The notes below the pieces were generated by a model, which made no database searches, was not told the DNA's origin, and saw only the letters and a program-made list of their open reading frames with translations. Position numbers and translations under genes: made by a program. Source: Saccharicrinis carchari (GTDB taxonomy: Bacteria > Bacteroidota > Bacteroidia > Bacteroidales > Marinilabiliaceae). From it: 64,000 nt of DNA. The stretch is taken from assembly GCF_900182605.1 (NCBI RefSeq), contig NZ_FXTB01000008.1, forward strand, positions 1 through 64,000. Reading direction: 5' to 3'. This document shows positions 1 through 8,894 of this stretch, piece after piece (position 1 is the first letter of the stretch; every line of letters starts with the position of its first letter).

Positions 1-106
1 ATACCCCCGGGTGGAGAGTGCAACGGTAGAAGTAAAATTAGAAAAGCGAGTTCAATTTACGGGAGAATTATCCTTTGTTTTATCGGGTTCGAACAGGTAA
101 CCTGCC

Positions 107-2188
107 ATGAAACACATAAGCTTGCCCCTATTGTTAATCTTGCTGTTTGTAGTCCCTAACCTTAGGGGACAGCATACCCCTATCACCGATATTAATGTCC
201 GGCTAAAAAATGCTTCGCCGTCGGAAAAAGTACAATTATACAATCAGCTCTCGTCCTATTATGTTTCATCAGATGCCGAAAAGGCTATTCACTATGCCCA
301 TTTAGCCCTTAAACTAGCGCAATCGGTAAACGATCGTGCAGGAAAAGCGAAAGCCTATGGTAACTTAGGTATGGGCTATTATTTTTTTTCGGATTACGAC
401 AGTCTGCTCACCTATTATCAAAAATCGCTTAAGGCTTATGACTCCATTGGCGATTATAATAGTGTGACGGGCTTGGCTGCCAGATTTTACCGTTTAGACA
501 AATTTCAAAAAGCACTCGACAACTACAAACGTTCCCTAAAGATATACTTAAGTCAAAACGACTCATTAAGTATAATTAGCACCTACCTAAATATGGGCAA
601 TGTTTATAAAGGAATGAATGACTATCAGAACTCGCTCGAGAATTACAATAAGGCATTGGCTTACATTCCCGCAAGAAACAAACACTACCAACAAGAAAAA
701 ACAGCACTCTGGGAAAACATAGCCGATGTTTGGTTTACCGAAGGACAATATGATAAGGCATTGATCTTTTACGAATTACTCTACAAACAATATGCGCAAC
801 AAAGAGACAGCCTAAGCATAGCATCGGTTTTAAATAATTTGGGCGGTGTGTACTATCAAAAAAACCAATTAGCTGAGTCGCTGCGCAACTACCGTATGGC
901 TTTAGATTTGCAAATTAAACAAAACGACCACTATGGCGCCTCCGTTTCCTTTTTAAATTTAGCTCGCATTTATGGAAAATTAGGTGACTTTACAAACGCT
1001 ATTGCCCAACATCAAAACAGCATCTTGTTAAGCAAGGTAATAGAAAACAGAAGTATATTGCAGGATAACTACCGTATGCTGGCCTTGATTTACAAACAAA
1101 AAAACAACTTTAAAAAGGCCTATGAATATCAAGTGCTGTATTCTAACATATCGGATGTATTGACCAGCGAGAAAAGTGCAGAACAATTTGTGGGCACCCT
1201 GATGATGAACGATATTGAAACAAAAAATAAGGAAAACGAAATATTGGAGGCCAAAAACGAAAACTATCGCTTGCGATTACAGAAAGAAAATTTGTCTACC
1301 TGGAGGCTCTCGTTCGGCTTTACCCTGTTGTTTGTGCTTATTTTGGTTTTCATCATCTATTATCGTTACTATTTAAAACGTAAAGAAAACGAGAATCTGG
1401 AATCCAAGGTGAACAAGGCTTTGCAAAAACAAGAAGAACAACAACAAATCATTTTTCACCAGGCCAGCTTGTCATCACTAGGCGAACTTGCAGCCGGCAT
1501 AGCCCACGAGATTAACCAGCCCATTCAAAACATATCCCTATCGGCCGAAGAGATTAAATATGAATTAATGGAGCCCAATCCAGCTACTTTATCACTACAA
1601 ATATCTATTGCCGAAATATTTGAAGATATCGCCCGCGTTCGTGAAATAGTTGACCACATTCGGATATTCTCAAGTGGCCAAAAAGAGGATGTCCACGAGC
1701 CGTTCTCCCTATCAGAATGTGTCAACTCAGCCATCTCCATGCTTAGTCGCCAGTATCAGAATCATCATATTCATGTGCAACTTAATTTAGATACCGATAT
1801 ACCTCAAGTGATGGGCAATCCGCACAAAATGGAACAAATAATACATAACCTATTATCCAATTCCCGCGACGCCGTGAATCAGTTGCAAGAAAAAAAACCT
1901 GCGTTAAAAAAGGAAATTGTTATTGAAACGGGAAGCGAAACAGGAAATGTATTTGTAAAAGTGAGCGATAACGGAGTGGGAATACCTTATAGTAAACGAA
2001 CTGATATTTTTTTACCCTTTGTTACTTCTAAACCCTTGGGTAAAGGAACCGGCTTAGGCCTCTCTATTGCCTATCGTCTTGCGCAGGAAATGAAGGGCAG
2101 AATAGAAGTACAAAGTCGTGTTATGGATGGAACTATTATGAAGGTAATCTTCCCCATTACAGCAAGTAATGACCACCTTAAACAATAG
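107..2188 (+). CDS. TPR-repeat hybrid-free sensor histidine kinase
   Basis: Membrane sensor kinase of 693 residues that should autophosphorylate on His and pass phosphate to the NtrC-type regulator encoded 53 bp downstream. It begins with a signal peptide (about residues 1-21), followed by a periplasmic block of tetratricopeptide repeats (about 35-350), a coiled coil and one membrane segment (about 399-422). The HisKA motif GELAAGIAHEINQP carries the predicted phospho-acceptor His467. The HATPase domain shows the N box (NLLSNSRDAV), DNGVGIP and GTGLGLS. TPR sensor domains of this kind are common in Bacteroidota; the ligand cannot be read from sequence. There is no receiver domain, so it is a classical kinase. 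The kinase call is secure, the pairing with the next gene is inferred from adjacency. Confidence 0.93.
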   Translation: MKHISLPLLLILLFVVPNLRGQHTPITDINVRLKNASPSEKVQLYNQLSSYYVSSDAEKAIHYAHLALKLAQSVNDRAGKAKAYGNLGMGYYFFSDYDSLLTYYQKSLKAYDSIGDYNSVTGLAARFYRLDKFQKALDNYKRSLKIYLSQNDSLSIISTYLNMGNVYKGMNDYQNSLENYNKALAYIPARNKHYQQEKTALWENIADVWFTEGQYDKALIFYELLYKQYAQQRDSLSIASVLNNLGGVYYQKNQLAESLRNYRMALDLQIKQNDHYGASVSFLNLARIYGKLGDFTNAIAQHQNSILLSKVIENRSILQDNYRMLALIYKQKNNFKKAYEYQVLYSNISDVLTSEKSAEQFVGTLMMNDIETKNKENEILEAKNENYRLRLQKENLSTWRLSFGFTLLFVLILVFIIYYRYYLKRKENENLESKVNKALQKQEEQQQIIFHQASLSSLGELAAGIAHEINQPIQNISLSAEEIKYELMEPNPATLSLQISIAEIFEDIARVREIVDHIRIFSSGQKEDVHEPFSLSECVNSAISMLSRQYQNHHIHVQLNLDTDIPQVMGNPHKMEQIIHNLLSNSRDAVNQLQEKKPALKKEIVIETGSETGNVFVKVSDNGVGIPYSKRTDIFLPFVTSKPLGKGTGLGLSIAYRLAQEMKGRIEVQSRVMDGTIMKVIFPITASNDHLKQ

Positions 2189-2241
2189 CTAATTCATGCT
2201 TAATTCTCATTTGGATCTTTTAAATTTTAATTCAACACCCC

Positions 2242-3621
2242 ATGGAGAACCTGAAAATACTAATACTGGACGATGAGAAGAGGATAACCGAAAAACTTAA
2301 ATACCATCTCCAAAAAAGAGAGTTTATCGTATTTACAGCTAACACACCCAACGAAGGTTTTGCTGTATTAAAAACAGAAAAACCAAGTATTTTAATTTTA
2401 GACATCATGCTGCCGGGTATAAACGGATTGGATGTGCTGACAAAGGTGAAAGAAGATTTTGCATCTACCGAAGTTATCATGATAAGTGGCTACGGCGATA
2501 TGGACATGGTGATAGAAGCTATGCGTAAAGGCGCCTCCGATTTTATACGCAAACCCTTTCAGCTGATGGACATCCAGGTAGCTGTAGAACGCACCGGTAA
2601 GTTTTTGGCCCTGCAAAAAAAACTCGAAAATGCCGAAAATATAGGTTCCCTGGTGTCGAAGGAGTTGGAAGGGATGATAGAAAAAGATTTTATTGGTGAG
2701 AGTACAGCTATAAAAAAAGTGATAAAAATAGCCCTGAAAGCAGCGCAGGACAACGACGTAAACGTACTCGTTACAGGCGAAAACGGAACAGGAAAAGAAA
2801 TTATATCGCGTATTATACATTACGGCAGCCCACGTATGCAACAGGTATTTGCCCCGGTAAATAGTTCCGCCATACCCGCCACCCTGTTGGAGAGCGAATT
2901 TTTTGGCCACGTAAAAGGTGCTTTTACTGATGCGCGTGAAGATAAAAAGGGCTATTTTGAACTGGCCAATAAAGGAACTTTATTTTTAGACGAGATTGCC
3001 GACATGCCTTTCTCGCTACAAGCCAAGCTATTGCGCGTAATAGAAGAGAATAAAGTGAAAAAAGTAGGGAGTAACAAAGAATTTTCGGTTGATGTGAGAA
3101 TCATCTCTGCCACCAATAAAAACATAGAACAGCTCATCCGCGACAACAAATTTCGTATCGACCTTTACCATCGTATCAACACCATTGAAATACACATTCC
3201 TCCTTTGCGCGAAAGACCCGAAGACATCCCTCTCCTGTTGCTACATTTTGTGAAATCCTTAGCCCGCAAAAAAAACATTCACCCACCAACTATCAACACG
3301 CAATTGCTAAAAAAACTGCAATCCTATCATTTTCCGGGCAACGTACGCGAATTACGAAACATGGTAGAACGAGCCCTTATTTTGCTGGAAGGTGACGAAC
3401 TAATGCCGGAAGACTTCCCTTTAAAAGCGGATCACAAACAAGAAAAATATTTTTTCGACAGTCTGGATCTCGAAAAAAACGAACGCCAATTAATTGTTGA
3501 AGCGCTCAAACGCTGCAACATGAACCAAACACAAGCAGCCGACACCTTAGGCATTTCGCGTGATGCCCTAAAGCGAAAAATAAAGAAATTCGGGATAGAA
3601 ATAGGTAAAAACATCGTATGA
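2242..3621 (+). CDS. NtrC-family sigma-54-dependent response regulator
   Basis: Transcription activator of 459 residues. The receiver domain has the acidic pocket LDDE and the predicted phospho-acceptor Asp54 in LILDIMLPG. The AAA+ domain has Walker A GENGTGKE (about 179-186), Walker B GTLFLDEIADM and the sigma-54 contact loop, here GAFTDA (226-231) rather than the textbook GAFTGA. A Fis-type helix-turn-helix closes the protein (NMNQTQAADTLGISRDALKR). It follows the TPR kinase gene by 53 bp in the same direction, so the two probably form a two-component pair driving RpoN-dependent promoters. The GAFTDA variant is, from memory, seen in other Bacteroidota members and need not mean inactivity. 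Confidence 0.95.
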   Translation: MENLKILILDDEKRITEKLKYHLQKREFIVFTANTPNEGFAVLKTEKPSILILDIMLPGINGLDVLTKVKEDFASTEVIMISGYGDMDMVIEAMRKGASDFIRKPFQLMDIQVAVERTGKFLALQKKLENAENIGSLVSKELEGMIEKDFIGESTAIKKVIKIALKAAQDNDVNVLVTGENGTGKEIISRIIHYGSPRMQQVFAPVNSSAIPATLLESEFFGHVKGAFTDAREDKKGYFELANKGTLFLDEIADMPFSLQAKLLRVIEENKVKKVGSNKEFSVDVRIISATNKNIEQLIRDNKFRIDLYHRINTIEIHIPPLRERPEDIPLLLLHFVKSLARKKNIHPPTINTQLLKKLQSYHFPGNVRELRNMVERALILLEGDELMPEDFPLKADHKQEKYFFDSLDLEKNERQLIVEALKRCNMNQTQAADTLGISRDALKRKIKKFGIEIGKNIV

Positions 3622-3743
3622 TCAATAGGGCTATTTCGCTCATCTGGGCGTTAATGCCCTTTAGCCAGAAAAACAGCACAAGACGCTAAGAGCGGACAAG
3701 ATGCTACTATTCAGCAGTATACAAAAATTTTACTTTGCTGTTT

Positions 3744-3751
3744 TATTTTTG
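3744..3751 (+). promoter_or_regulatory. Candidate Bacteroidota -7 box upstream of tonB-like gene
   Basis: TATTTTTG matches the TAnnTTTG consensus and lies 68 bp before the TonB start. No good TTTG box is seen at the expected upstream spacing, so this rests on the -7 match alone. Confidence 0.3.
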
Positions 3752-3818
3752 GTATGCCAATTGGCTTTAAAGAGTTGTAAGCAAATATTTTGCTTACCTA
3801 ACTTTTAAAAGCTGTATC

Positions 3819-4499
3819 ATGGAACTTAAAAAAACAAACAAAGCCAATTTAGAGCAAAAACGAAGCATATTTTTGCAAATAGGATTTGTAATAGCCTTGG
3901 GTGCTGCCTTAGTGGCCTTTGAATGGAAAACTATTCGTACAAATCCGGGCATGCTAGCCGACAATGCCCTCCACCTAATCGATGAAGAACTGCCCCCGGT
4001 TATCCGCATTAAAGAACCGGAACCGGAAAAACCAAAACCAAAACTTATTGTTTTGGAAGAGCTTATTATTGTTGAAGACGAAACAGAGTTGCCCGGCGAT
4101 GAGCTGGAAATAAATTCGGAATCCTTAGAAGATCTATCCGTAGCTTTACAACAAGTAGAACCGGGAGAAGAAGATGGCGACCCCATTCCATTTATCATGC
4201 TCGAAGACAAGCCTGAATTTCCCGGAGGCGAACGAGCCCTTCTTAAGTATTTATCCTCCTCGGTAAAATATCCAATTATAGCCGTTGAAAACGGCATTGA
4301 AGGCACTGTTTACCTGAGTTTTATTATTAGTAAAACCGGCAAGGTGGAGCAGGTGCAAGTAATTAGAGGGGTAAACACACTACTGGATCGCGAGGCACTG
4401 CGGGTTGTTTCGTCCATGCCCAACTGGAAGCCCGGCAGACAGGGCACCCGCAAGGTAGCTGTTTCGTATCAGGTGCCTATTAAGTTTAAACTGCAATAA
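3819..4499 (+). CDS. tonB: TonB-family energy transducer
   Basis: Inner-membrane anchored periplasm-spanning protein of 226 residues that should couple the proton-motive force to outer-membrane TonB-dependent receptors. After a short cytoplasmic N-terminus there is one membrane segment (about residues 18-37), then a Pro/Glu/Lys-rich linker (KEPEPEKPKPK, about 65-75) and an acidic stretch. The C-terminal TonB fold (about 130-226) includes YPIIAVENGIEGTVYLSFII and the final RKVAVSYQVPIKF strand. It stands alone, without exbB/exbD next to it, as is frequent in Bacteroidota with many TonB paralogues. Which receptors it serves is unknown. Confidence 0.9.
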   Translation: MELKKTNKANLEQKRSIFLQIGFVIALGAALVAFEWKTIRTNPGMLADNALHLIDEELPPVIRIKEPEPEKPKPKLIVLEELIIVEDETELPGDELEINSESLEDLSVALQQVEPGEEDGDPIPFIMLEDKPEFPGGERALLKYLSSSVKYPIIAVENGIEGTVYLSFIISKTGKVEQVQVIRGVNTLLDREALRVVSSMPNWKPGRQGTRKVAVSYQVPIKFKLQ

Positions 4500-4550
4500 A
4501 TACGCAAACCTTGATTTCCCTACACTTCATCTTCTAAAAATCCAATCGTT

Positions 4551-5555
4551 ATGAAATACAATACGATACTTTCTCATCATCTTACCCATTCGCTCGTCCT
4601 CCTCTGTTTTTTATATCTCTCGGCTTGTGTAAATTTAGGCACAGATATAAAGAACCGCGCCATAGGCACACCCGGTGAAGTATTAGTGGTAATGGACAAT
4701 AACATCCAACAGTCGCAAGTGCAAAAGATAATCCAGGCTTTTGCCAATGCGGAATTCCCTAATCTACCACAATCCGAACCTACATTTAAACTCACTACGG
4801 TTATCCCCAAAAATTTTGAAGGCCATTTTAGGGCATATAGAAATATAATAATTATACAGCAATCAATATTGTCCAAAACCGATGTCAGCTTTCAAAGGAA
4901 TGTTTGGGCTTTACAGCAGCAGGTGGTCGATATAACCCTATCCGATACCAATGATTTTGCAGATTTATTTAAGGCCCACGAAAAGGAGATTTTTGATTTT
5001 ATTTACCAGGGAGATATCAGCAACATACAAAATGCAAACCTAAAAGTTGCTGACGCGGCAGCACAACGTTTTATTAAACAAAAGCACAACCTTTATTTGG
5101 TAATACCACCAGGGTTTCGTTTGGTAAAAGACACGGCCAACTTTTGCTGGTTTCGCTTAGACAGATTAGAAACGGACATGCATTTGGTCATTCAATCCTT
5201 TGACATGGATAGTTTACCCGCCATCCATAACAGAGCACTGTTAGCCCTTCTTGATCGTGTGGGTAAAGAATATATACCTGGCCCTTACGCACTTACTTTT
5301 AAGCAAACCGAAAAAAACCTCCCCATACTATTTAGTAAGATAAGCATTAACGAGCAGAATGTTACTGAACTTCGTGGCTTATGGAGGGTAGAAGGCTATT
5401 TTATGGGAGGACCTTTTGTTACTATTTTTATTAAAGATGATTCTCGAAATAAATTACTCATGCTTGATGGCTTTGTGCATGCAGCTCAAAATCAAAATAA
5501 AGCCTATTACGTGCGACAGATAGAAGCCATACTGCATTCTGTTAAAATTTTATAA
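4551..5555 (+). CDS. DUF4837 family lipoprotein
   Basis: Predicted lipoprotein of 334 residues. The signal peptide ends in the lipobox LSAC (Cys about 26), so the mature protein is lipid-anchored. The mature part begins with a conserved-looking segment, GTPGEVLVVMD, typical of DUF4837, a Bacteroidota family without known function. The sequence has no catalytic motif I can name. It lies 51 bp after the TonB gene in the same orientation and could be co-transcribed with it. The family assignment is by recall of the N-terminal motif. Confidence 0.75.
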   Translation: MKYNTILSHHLTHSLVLLCFLYLSACVNLGTDIKNRAIGTPGEVLVVMDNNIQQSQVQKIIQAFANAEFPNLPQSEPTFKLTTVIPKNFEGHFRAYRNIIIIQQSILSKTDVSFQRNVWALQQQVVDITLSDTNDFADLFKAHEKEIFDFIYQGDISNIQNANLKVADAAAQRFIKQKHNLYLVIPPGFRLVKDTANFCWFRLDRLETDMHLVIQSFDMDSLPAIHNRALLALLDRVGKEYIPGPYALTFKQTEKNLPILFSKISINEQNVTELRGLWRVEGYFMGGPFVTIFIKDDSRNKLLMLDGFVHAAQNQNKAYYVRQIEAILHSVKIL

Positions 5556-5659
5556 ATAAATGGGCCTTGGTAAAATAGTTTGTGTCGTTTTGCTTTATTG
5601 TTTCTATTTTCGATTCGTGCTACTTGCGATATAGGAATTAGCATCTATAACTTTAACAC

Positions 5660-6694
5660 ATGAAGATTAACAAGCTATTAACATGCCTCCTTTTCATCAG
5701 TTCGTTTGGTCAGCTCTTTTCTCAATCCTCCGACTTTGAAACCATCCTTACACGAGGTATTTCCGATTACGAAACCGGCCGATACGAAAACGCACTTTCA
5801 TGGTTTACACAGGCATTTAAACTGAAACGCGAATCGAATAAGGCATGCTATTATTTGTCTTTGGCACATCTGGCTCTTGAAAACAATGAAGAGGCTGCCA
5901 CCTACAGTGCTAAAGTAATAAAGCGTGGGGGCAAATACAGCGAGGATGCCTATTTAGTTAACGCCACGGTCTGGGCTAACCTGGGACGTAATAAAAAAGC
6001 CCGGAGAATTTATAACCAAGCCTTAAAGAAATACCCCACAAACTACCTTATTTATTATAATTTGGCGTTTTCGTTGCACAACGATAAAAATTTCGAGAAA
6101 GCTCAAGAGTACGCAACAATGTCCATTGAATTACACCCTGCACACGCCAGCAGTCATTTATTACTTGCCTACATTATGTATGCGCAAGGCGAAAGAGTGC
6201 AAAGTATGTTACCCTTATACTATTTTCTACTGCTGGAACCCGAAAGCGATAGAAGCAAAGCTGCCTACGAACTGCTGACCAATTTATGGAATCAGGGCAT
6301 ACGACAAAAAGGGCAGCGCGACATTCAGCTTGTGGCAGCAGGTTTCCACTACGACGATTTTGCCCAAACCGAGCTCTCTATAAGCCTGATAAAAGCTGCT
6401 AAAAACATCCAAAACGAAAGAAACGAAGCACCCACAAGCCGCAACAATCTTCTGGTAGAATTTGCACAAAACAACAATGCGTTTTTTACAATTTTAGAAG
6501 AGGCCTCGGACAATAAGGATGGTTTCTGGTGGGACTTTTATGTAAACTTTTTCAGTAAACTGAAAAAAAATAACCTAAACGAGCCGTTTAGCTACTATAT
6601 AAGTGCAAGTCGTTATAACGATGATGTGCTGTTATGGATGTCGGCTAACATGGCGCAATTCAAACGATTTACATCCTGGATGGAAAATCAGTAA
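5660..6694 (+). CDS. Secreted TPR-repeat protein
   Basis: Protein of 344 residues with an N-terminal signal peptide (cleavage near FGQLFSQ) and no lipobox. Residues about 25-200 are tetratricopeptide repeats, recognisable from helical pairs such as ISDYETGRYENALSWFTQAF and YYNLAFSLHNDKNFEKAQEY. The C-terminal third has no recognised domain. TPR proteins of this kind usually scaffold periplasmic or outer-membrane complexes; the partner is not evident here. It is 104 bp downstream of the DUF4837 gene. Confidence 0.75.
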   Translation: MKINKLLTCLLFISSFGQLFSQSSDFETILTRGISDYETGRYENALSWFTQAFKLKRESNKACYYLSLAHLALENNEEAATYSAKVIKRGGKYSEDAYLVNATVWANLGRNKKARRIYNQALKKYPTNYLIYYNLAFSLHNDKNFEKAQEYATMSIELHPAHASSHLLLAYIMYAQGERVQSMLPLYYFLLLEPESDRSKAAYELLTNLWNQGIRQKGQRDIQLVAAGFHYDDFAQTELSISLIKAAKNIQNERNEAPTSRNNLLVEFAQNNNAFFTILEEASDNKDGFWWDFYVNFFSKLKKNNLNEPFSYYISASRYNDDVLLWMSANMAQFKRFTSWMENQ

Positions 6695-6853
6695 GCTGCA
6701 GCAGATACATACAAGCTTTTATAGAAATCAGTGCACACAAGCTACTCGCTTATTTATCCCCATAATTTGCTTATCTAACTATTTTTGAACATAAAAAACA
6801 AGCGTTTATCCCTTCTATCAAGGCACTTGCATAAAGCATCTTTTTTTGTGCCT

Positions 6854-6861
6854 TATTTTTG
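6854..6861 (+). promoter_or_regulatory. Candidate -7 box for the small Cse60-like gene
   Basis: TATTTTTG fits TAnnTTTG, with a TTG at 6827-6829 about 24 bp upstream as a possible -33 element. Predicted transcript start is near 6868, 60 bp before the ATG. Confidence 0.38.
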
Positions 6862-6927
6862 AACCCAAACAGCAATTACAACGTATCCTCATTAGGTAAA
6901 TAAGTATTCATCTAAAATTTTAAAATT

Positions 6928-7122
6928 ATGAGCCAGTTTAAAACAAAGCATTTTCAATATACCGGAGTTGATGATTTTGACACGGCCATTGATTTACAAA
7001 TCAATGAATTTATCAACGAAAACAATATCGAAGCAGATCACATTGTCGATATTAAATATGCCGCACACTCCAGCCAGGGCGTAAACACCTACTCTGCTTT
7101 AATACTGTATAAGGAGGTGTAG
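6928..7122 (+). CDS. Small Cse60/DUF2758-like protein
   Basis: A 64-residue acidic protein with no signal peptide, ending in VNTYSALILYKEV. The pattern DLQINEFINENN followed by IVDIKYAAHS and a final hydrophobic beta strand resembles the small sporulation-protein Cse60 / DUF2758 family, which occurs well outside spore-formers; its role is unknown. It stands alone between a candidate promoter and a clear terminator, so it is probably a monocistronic, well-transcribed gene. The family call is by pattern only. Confidence 0.6.
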   Translation: MSQFKTKHFQYTGVDDFDTAIDLQINEFINENNIEADHIVDIKYAAHSSQGVNTYSALILYKEV

Positions 7123-7142
7123 ATAAAATAAAACCTAAAGTA

Positions 7143-7176
7143 AAAGGTCATTGCTCATTGCAGTGGCCTTTTTTTT
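7143..7176 (+). terminator. Rho-independent terminator after the Cse60-like gene
   Basis: A 12-bp stem (AAAGGTCATTGC pairing with GCAGTGGCCTTT using two G-U pairs) is followed directly by a run of T. It begins 21 bp after the stop codon. Confidence 0.8.
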
Positions 7177-7678
7177 ATCCTGACATTTGCATTTAGACTA
7201 TTACTTTAACTTTTTTTTAACGGAGTTTAACCGCACCTTAACTAATACCTATTTTACCCAGTAATATATTTGCAATACTCAAATCATTTAATAACCTCAA
7301 AAAGAATATATAAAATGAAACGGTTTGGATTATTGATACGAACTGCATTTACCTATGTGCACTATCTATTGATACATTCGAGGAGACAATTATTACATTC
7401 AACCCAATACTTCAGCACCAATTTGAGGTTTCGCTGAACAGCACCCATCACAAAACTTTCTGGCATACTGTTTTTTACAGCCCTCTATTAGGCCATGTTA
7501 CTAAACTGTGTATTTCAATAACTAAAGATCGTTCAACGGAAGCTATAGCAGTTTGCACACCCTGAGGTGATAGAAGATGTAATAGATGTAAAGCACTCTT
7601 TCTTCCTTTAAAAATATCACTACCGGCACCTGCCACGCTATGCTGTAAATAATTTCACATTAGATCTTTAGAGGTTTT
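7177..7678. other. Long non-coding stretch before the NEW3/ABC operon
   Basis: About 500 bp without a convincing gene. It holds a TATATTTG box at 7265-7272 and a 40-codon open frame at 7315-7437 (start MKRFGLLIRTAFTYVHYLL) preceded by an A-rich stretch. I could not relate this short frame to a family; it may be a remnant or chance. No strong hairpin or repeat was found in the rest. Confidence 0.4.
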
Positions 7679-7686
7679 TATGTTTG
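7679..7686 (+). promoter_or_regulatory. Candidate -7 box for the ABC operon
   Basis: TATGTTTG fits TAnnTTTG exactly and lies 57 bp before the first gene of the operon. A TTTC at 7653-7656 is 22 bp upstream and could serve as a weak -33 element. Confidence 0.4.
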
Positions 7687-7742
7687 AATATCAATTATTA
7701 TGTAGTTTTTTTATATAAAAATCTGTTTTAAAGAGAAATTTT

Positions 7743-8891
7743 ATGAGAAAGATTAATCTTTACATGACGCTTTTATTTATTGCACTAATCAGCATTCAAT
7801 TTCAGCAGCGTGCGCTGGCATCATCTGCCCAGCTTGAAATTTACACGCCTTATACCAAAGTCTCCGTATCGCCCGGTAGCACGGTTAATTATTCCATTGA
7901 TATTATCAATAATGGAGACGAAACGCAAAACCAGGATATTTTAATAACAAACCTGCCCCGATCATGGAGCTACACCTTAACAGCCAATGGTTTAAATATA
8001 AATAAAGTGGCCGTTTTACCCAAGGAGAAAAAAACATTAAGTTTAAAGGTGGAAGTTCCTTATCAGGTAAAAAAAGGATACTATACCTTTTATGCTAAAA
8101 CGGGTAATGGCGCCAGCCTTCCCATGACAGTAAATGTAAGTACGGCAGGATCTAATGAAACAGAACTAAGCTGCGACCAAAGGAACATGCAGGGCACTTC
8201 AAAATCAAACTTTACATTTAACGCAGTCCTTAAGAATAAAACCCCCAACAAACAACAATATGCCCTCATGGCTTCCCCTCCCAAAGGGTGGATAGTGGCC
8301 ATTAAACCCAACCACAAACAAGCCACATCAACCGAGGTGGATGCCAATGGAACTAAAAACATCAGCTACGATATAAAAGCACCATCCAATGTAAATGCAG
8401 GTAGCTATAAAATACCGGTTAAAGCAGTATCGGGTTCCACATCGGCCGAAATGGAATTGGAGGTAGTAATTACCGGTACCTACAAAATGGTTTTGACCAC
8501 ACCCACCGGACTGCTTAGTGCCCGTATTACCGCCGGTGATGAAAAAAAAGTAGAACTCGCCATTAAAAATACAGGATCCGTTAAGCTAGAAAACATTGAA
8601 TTATCGGCCTCCAAACCCAAGAATTGGGAAGTGAGTTTTGACAACAAAGAGATTGCAAGCTTGGAGCCCGGAAAAACCACAACCGTGCTTGCAAGCATAA
8701 AAGCTGATAAAAAAGCCATCCCGGGCGATTATGTAACAAAAATTACGGCCCGAACACCGGAAACCAACGAACAAATTTCTTTTAGAATTATGGTTAAAAC
8801 GCCAATGCTAATGGGTTGGTTAGGTGTATTGGTAATATTAGCTGCCATTGGCGGTTTATGGCTTTTAATCAGGAAATTCGGAAGGAGGTAA
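7743..8891 (+). CDS. NEW3-domain membrane-anchored protein
   Basis: Exported protein of 382 residues. After a signal peptide (about 1-26) it consists of repeated beta-sandwich segments of the NEW3 / NPCBM-associated type, recognisable from phrases such as VSPGSTVNYSIDIINNGD, LPRSWSY, GWIVAIKPN and NWEVSF. A single C-terminal membrane helix (about 355-375, LGVLVILAAIGGLWLLI) is followed by a basic tail, so the sandwich domains would face the periplasm. Its stop is only 3 bp before the next ABC ATPase start, and it heads the operon. In other phyla NEW3 proteins also neighbour ABC exporters, which suggests an extracytoplasmic accessory subunit; that role is inferred. Confidence 0.82.
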   Translation: MRKINLYMTLLFIALISIQFQQRALASSAQLEIYTPYTKVSVSPGSTVNYSIDIINNGDETQNQDILITNLPRSWSYTLTANGLNINKVAVLPKEKKTLSLKVEVPYQVKKGYYTFYAKTGNGASLPMTVNVSTAGSNETELSCDQRNMQGTSKSNFTFNAVLKNKTPNKQQYALMASPPKGWIVAIKPNHKQATSTEVDANGTKNISYDIKAPSNVNAGSYKIPVKAVSGSTSAEMELEVVITGTYKMVLTTPTGLLSARITAGDEKKVELAIKNTGSVKLENIELSASKPKNWEVSFDNKEIASLEPGKTTTVLASIKADKKAIPGDYVTKITARTPETNEQISFRIMVKTPMLMGWLGVLVILAAIGGLWLLIRKFGRR

Positions 8892-8894
8892 GCT

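Noticed and set aside
3794-4306. 170-codon minus frame, Ser-rich
   Set aside because: Shadow of the TonB gene; composition (Ser runs) reflects the complement of Glu/Pro codons.
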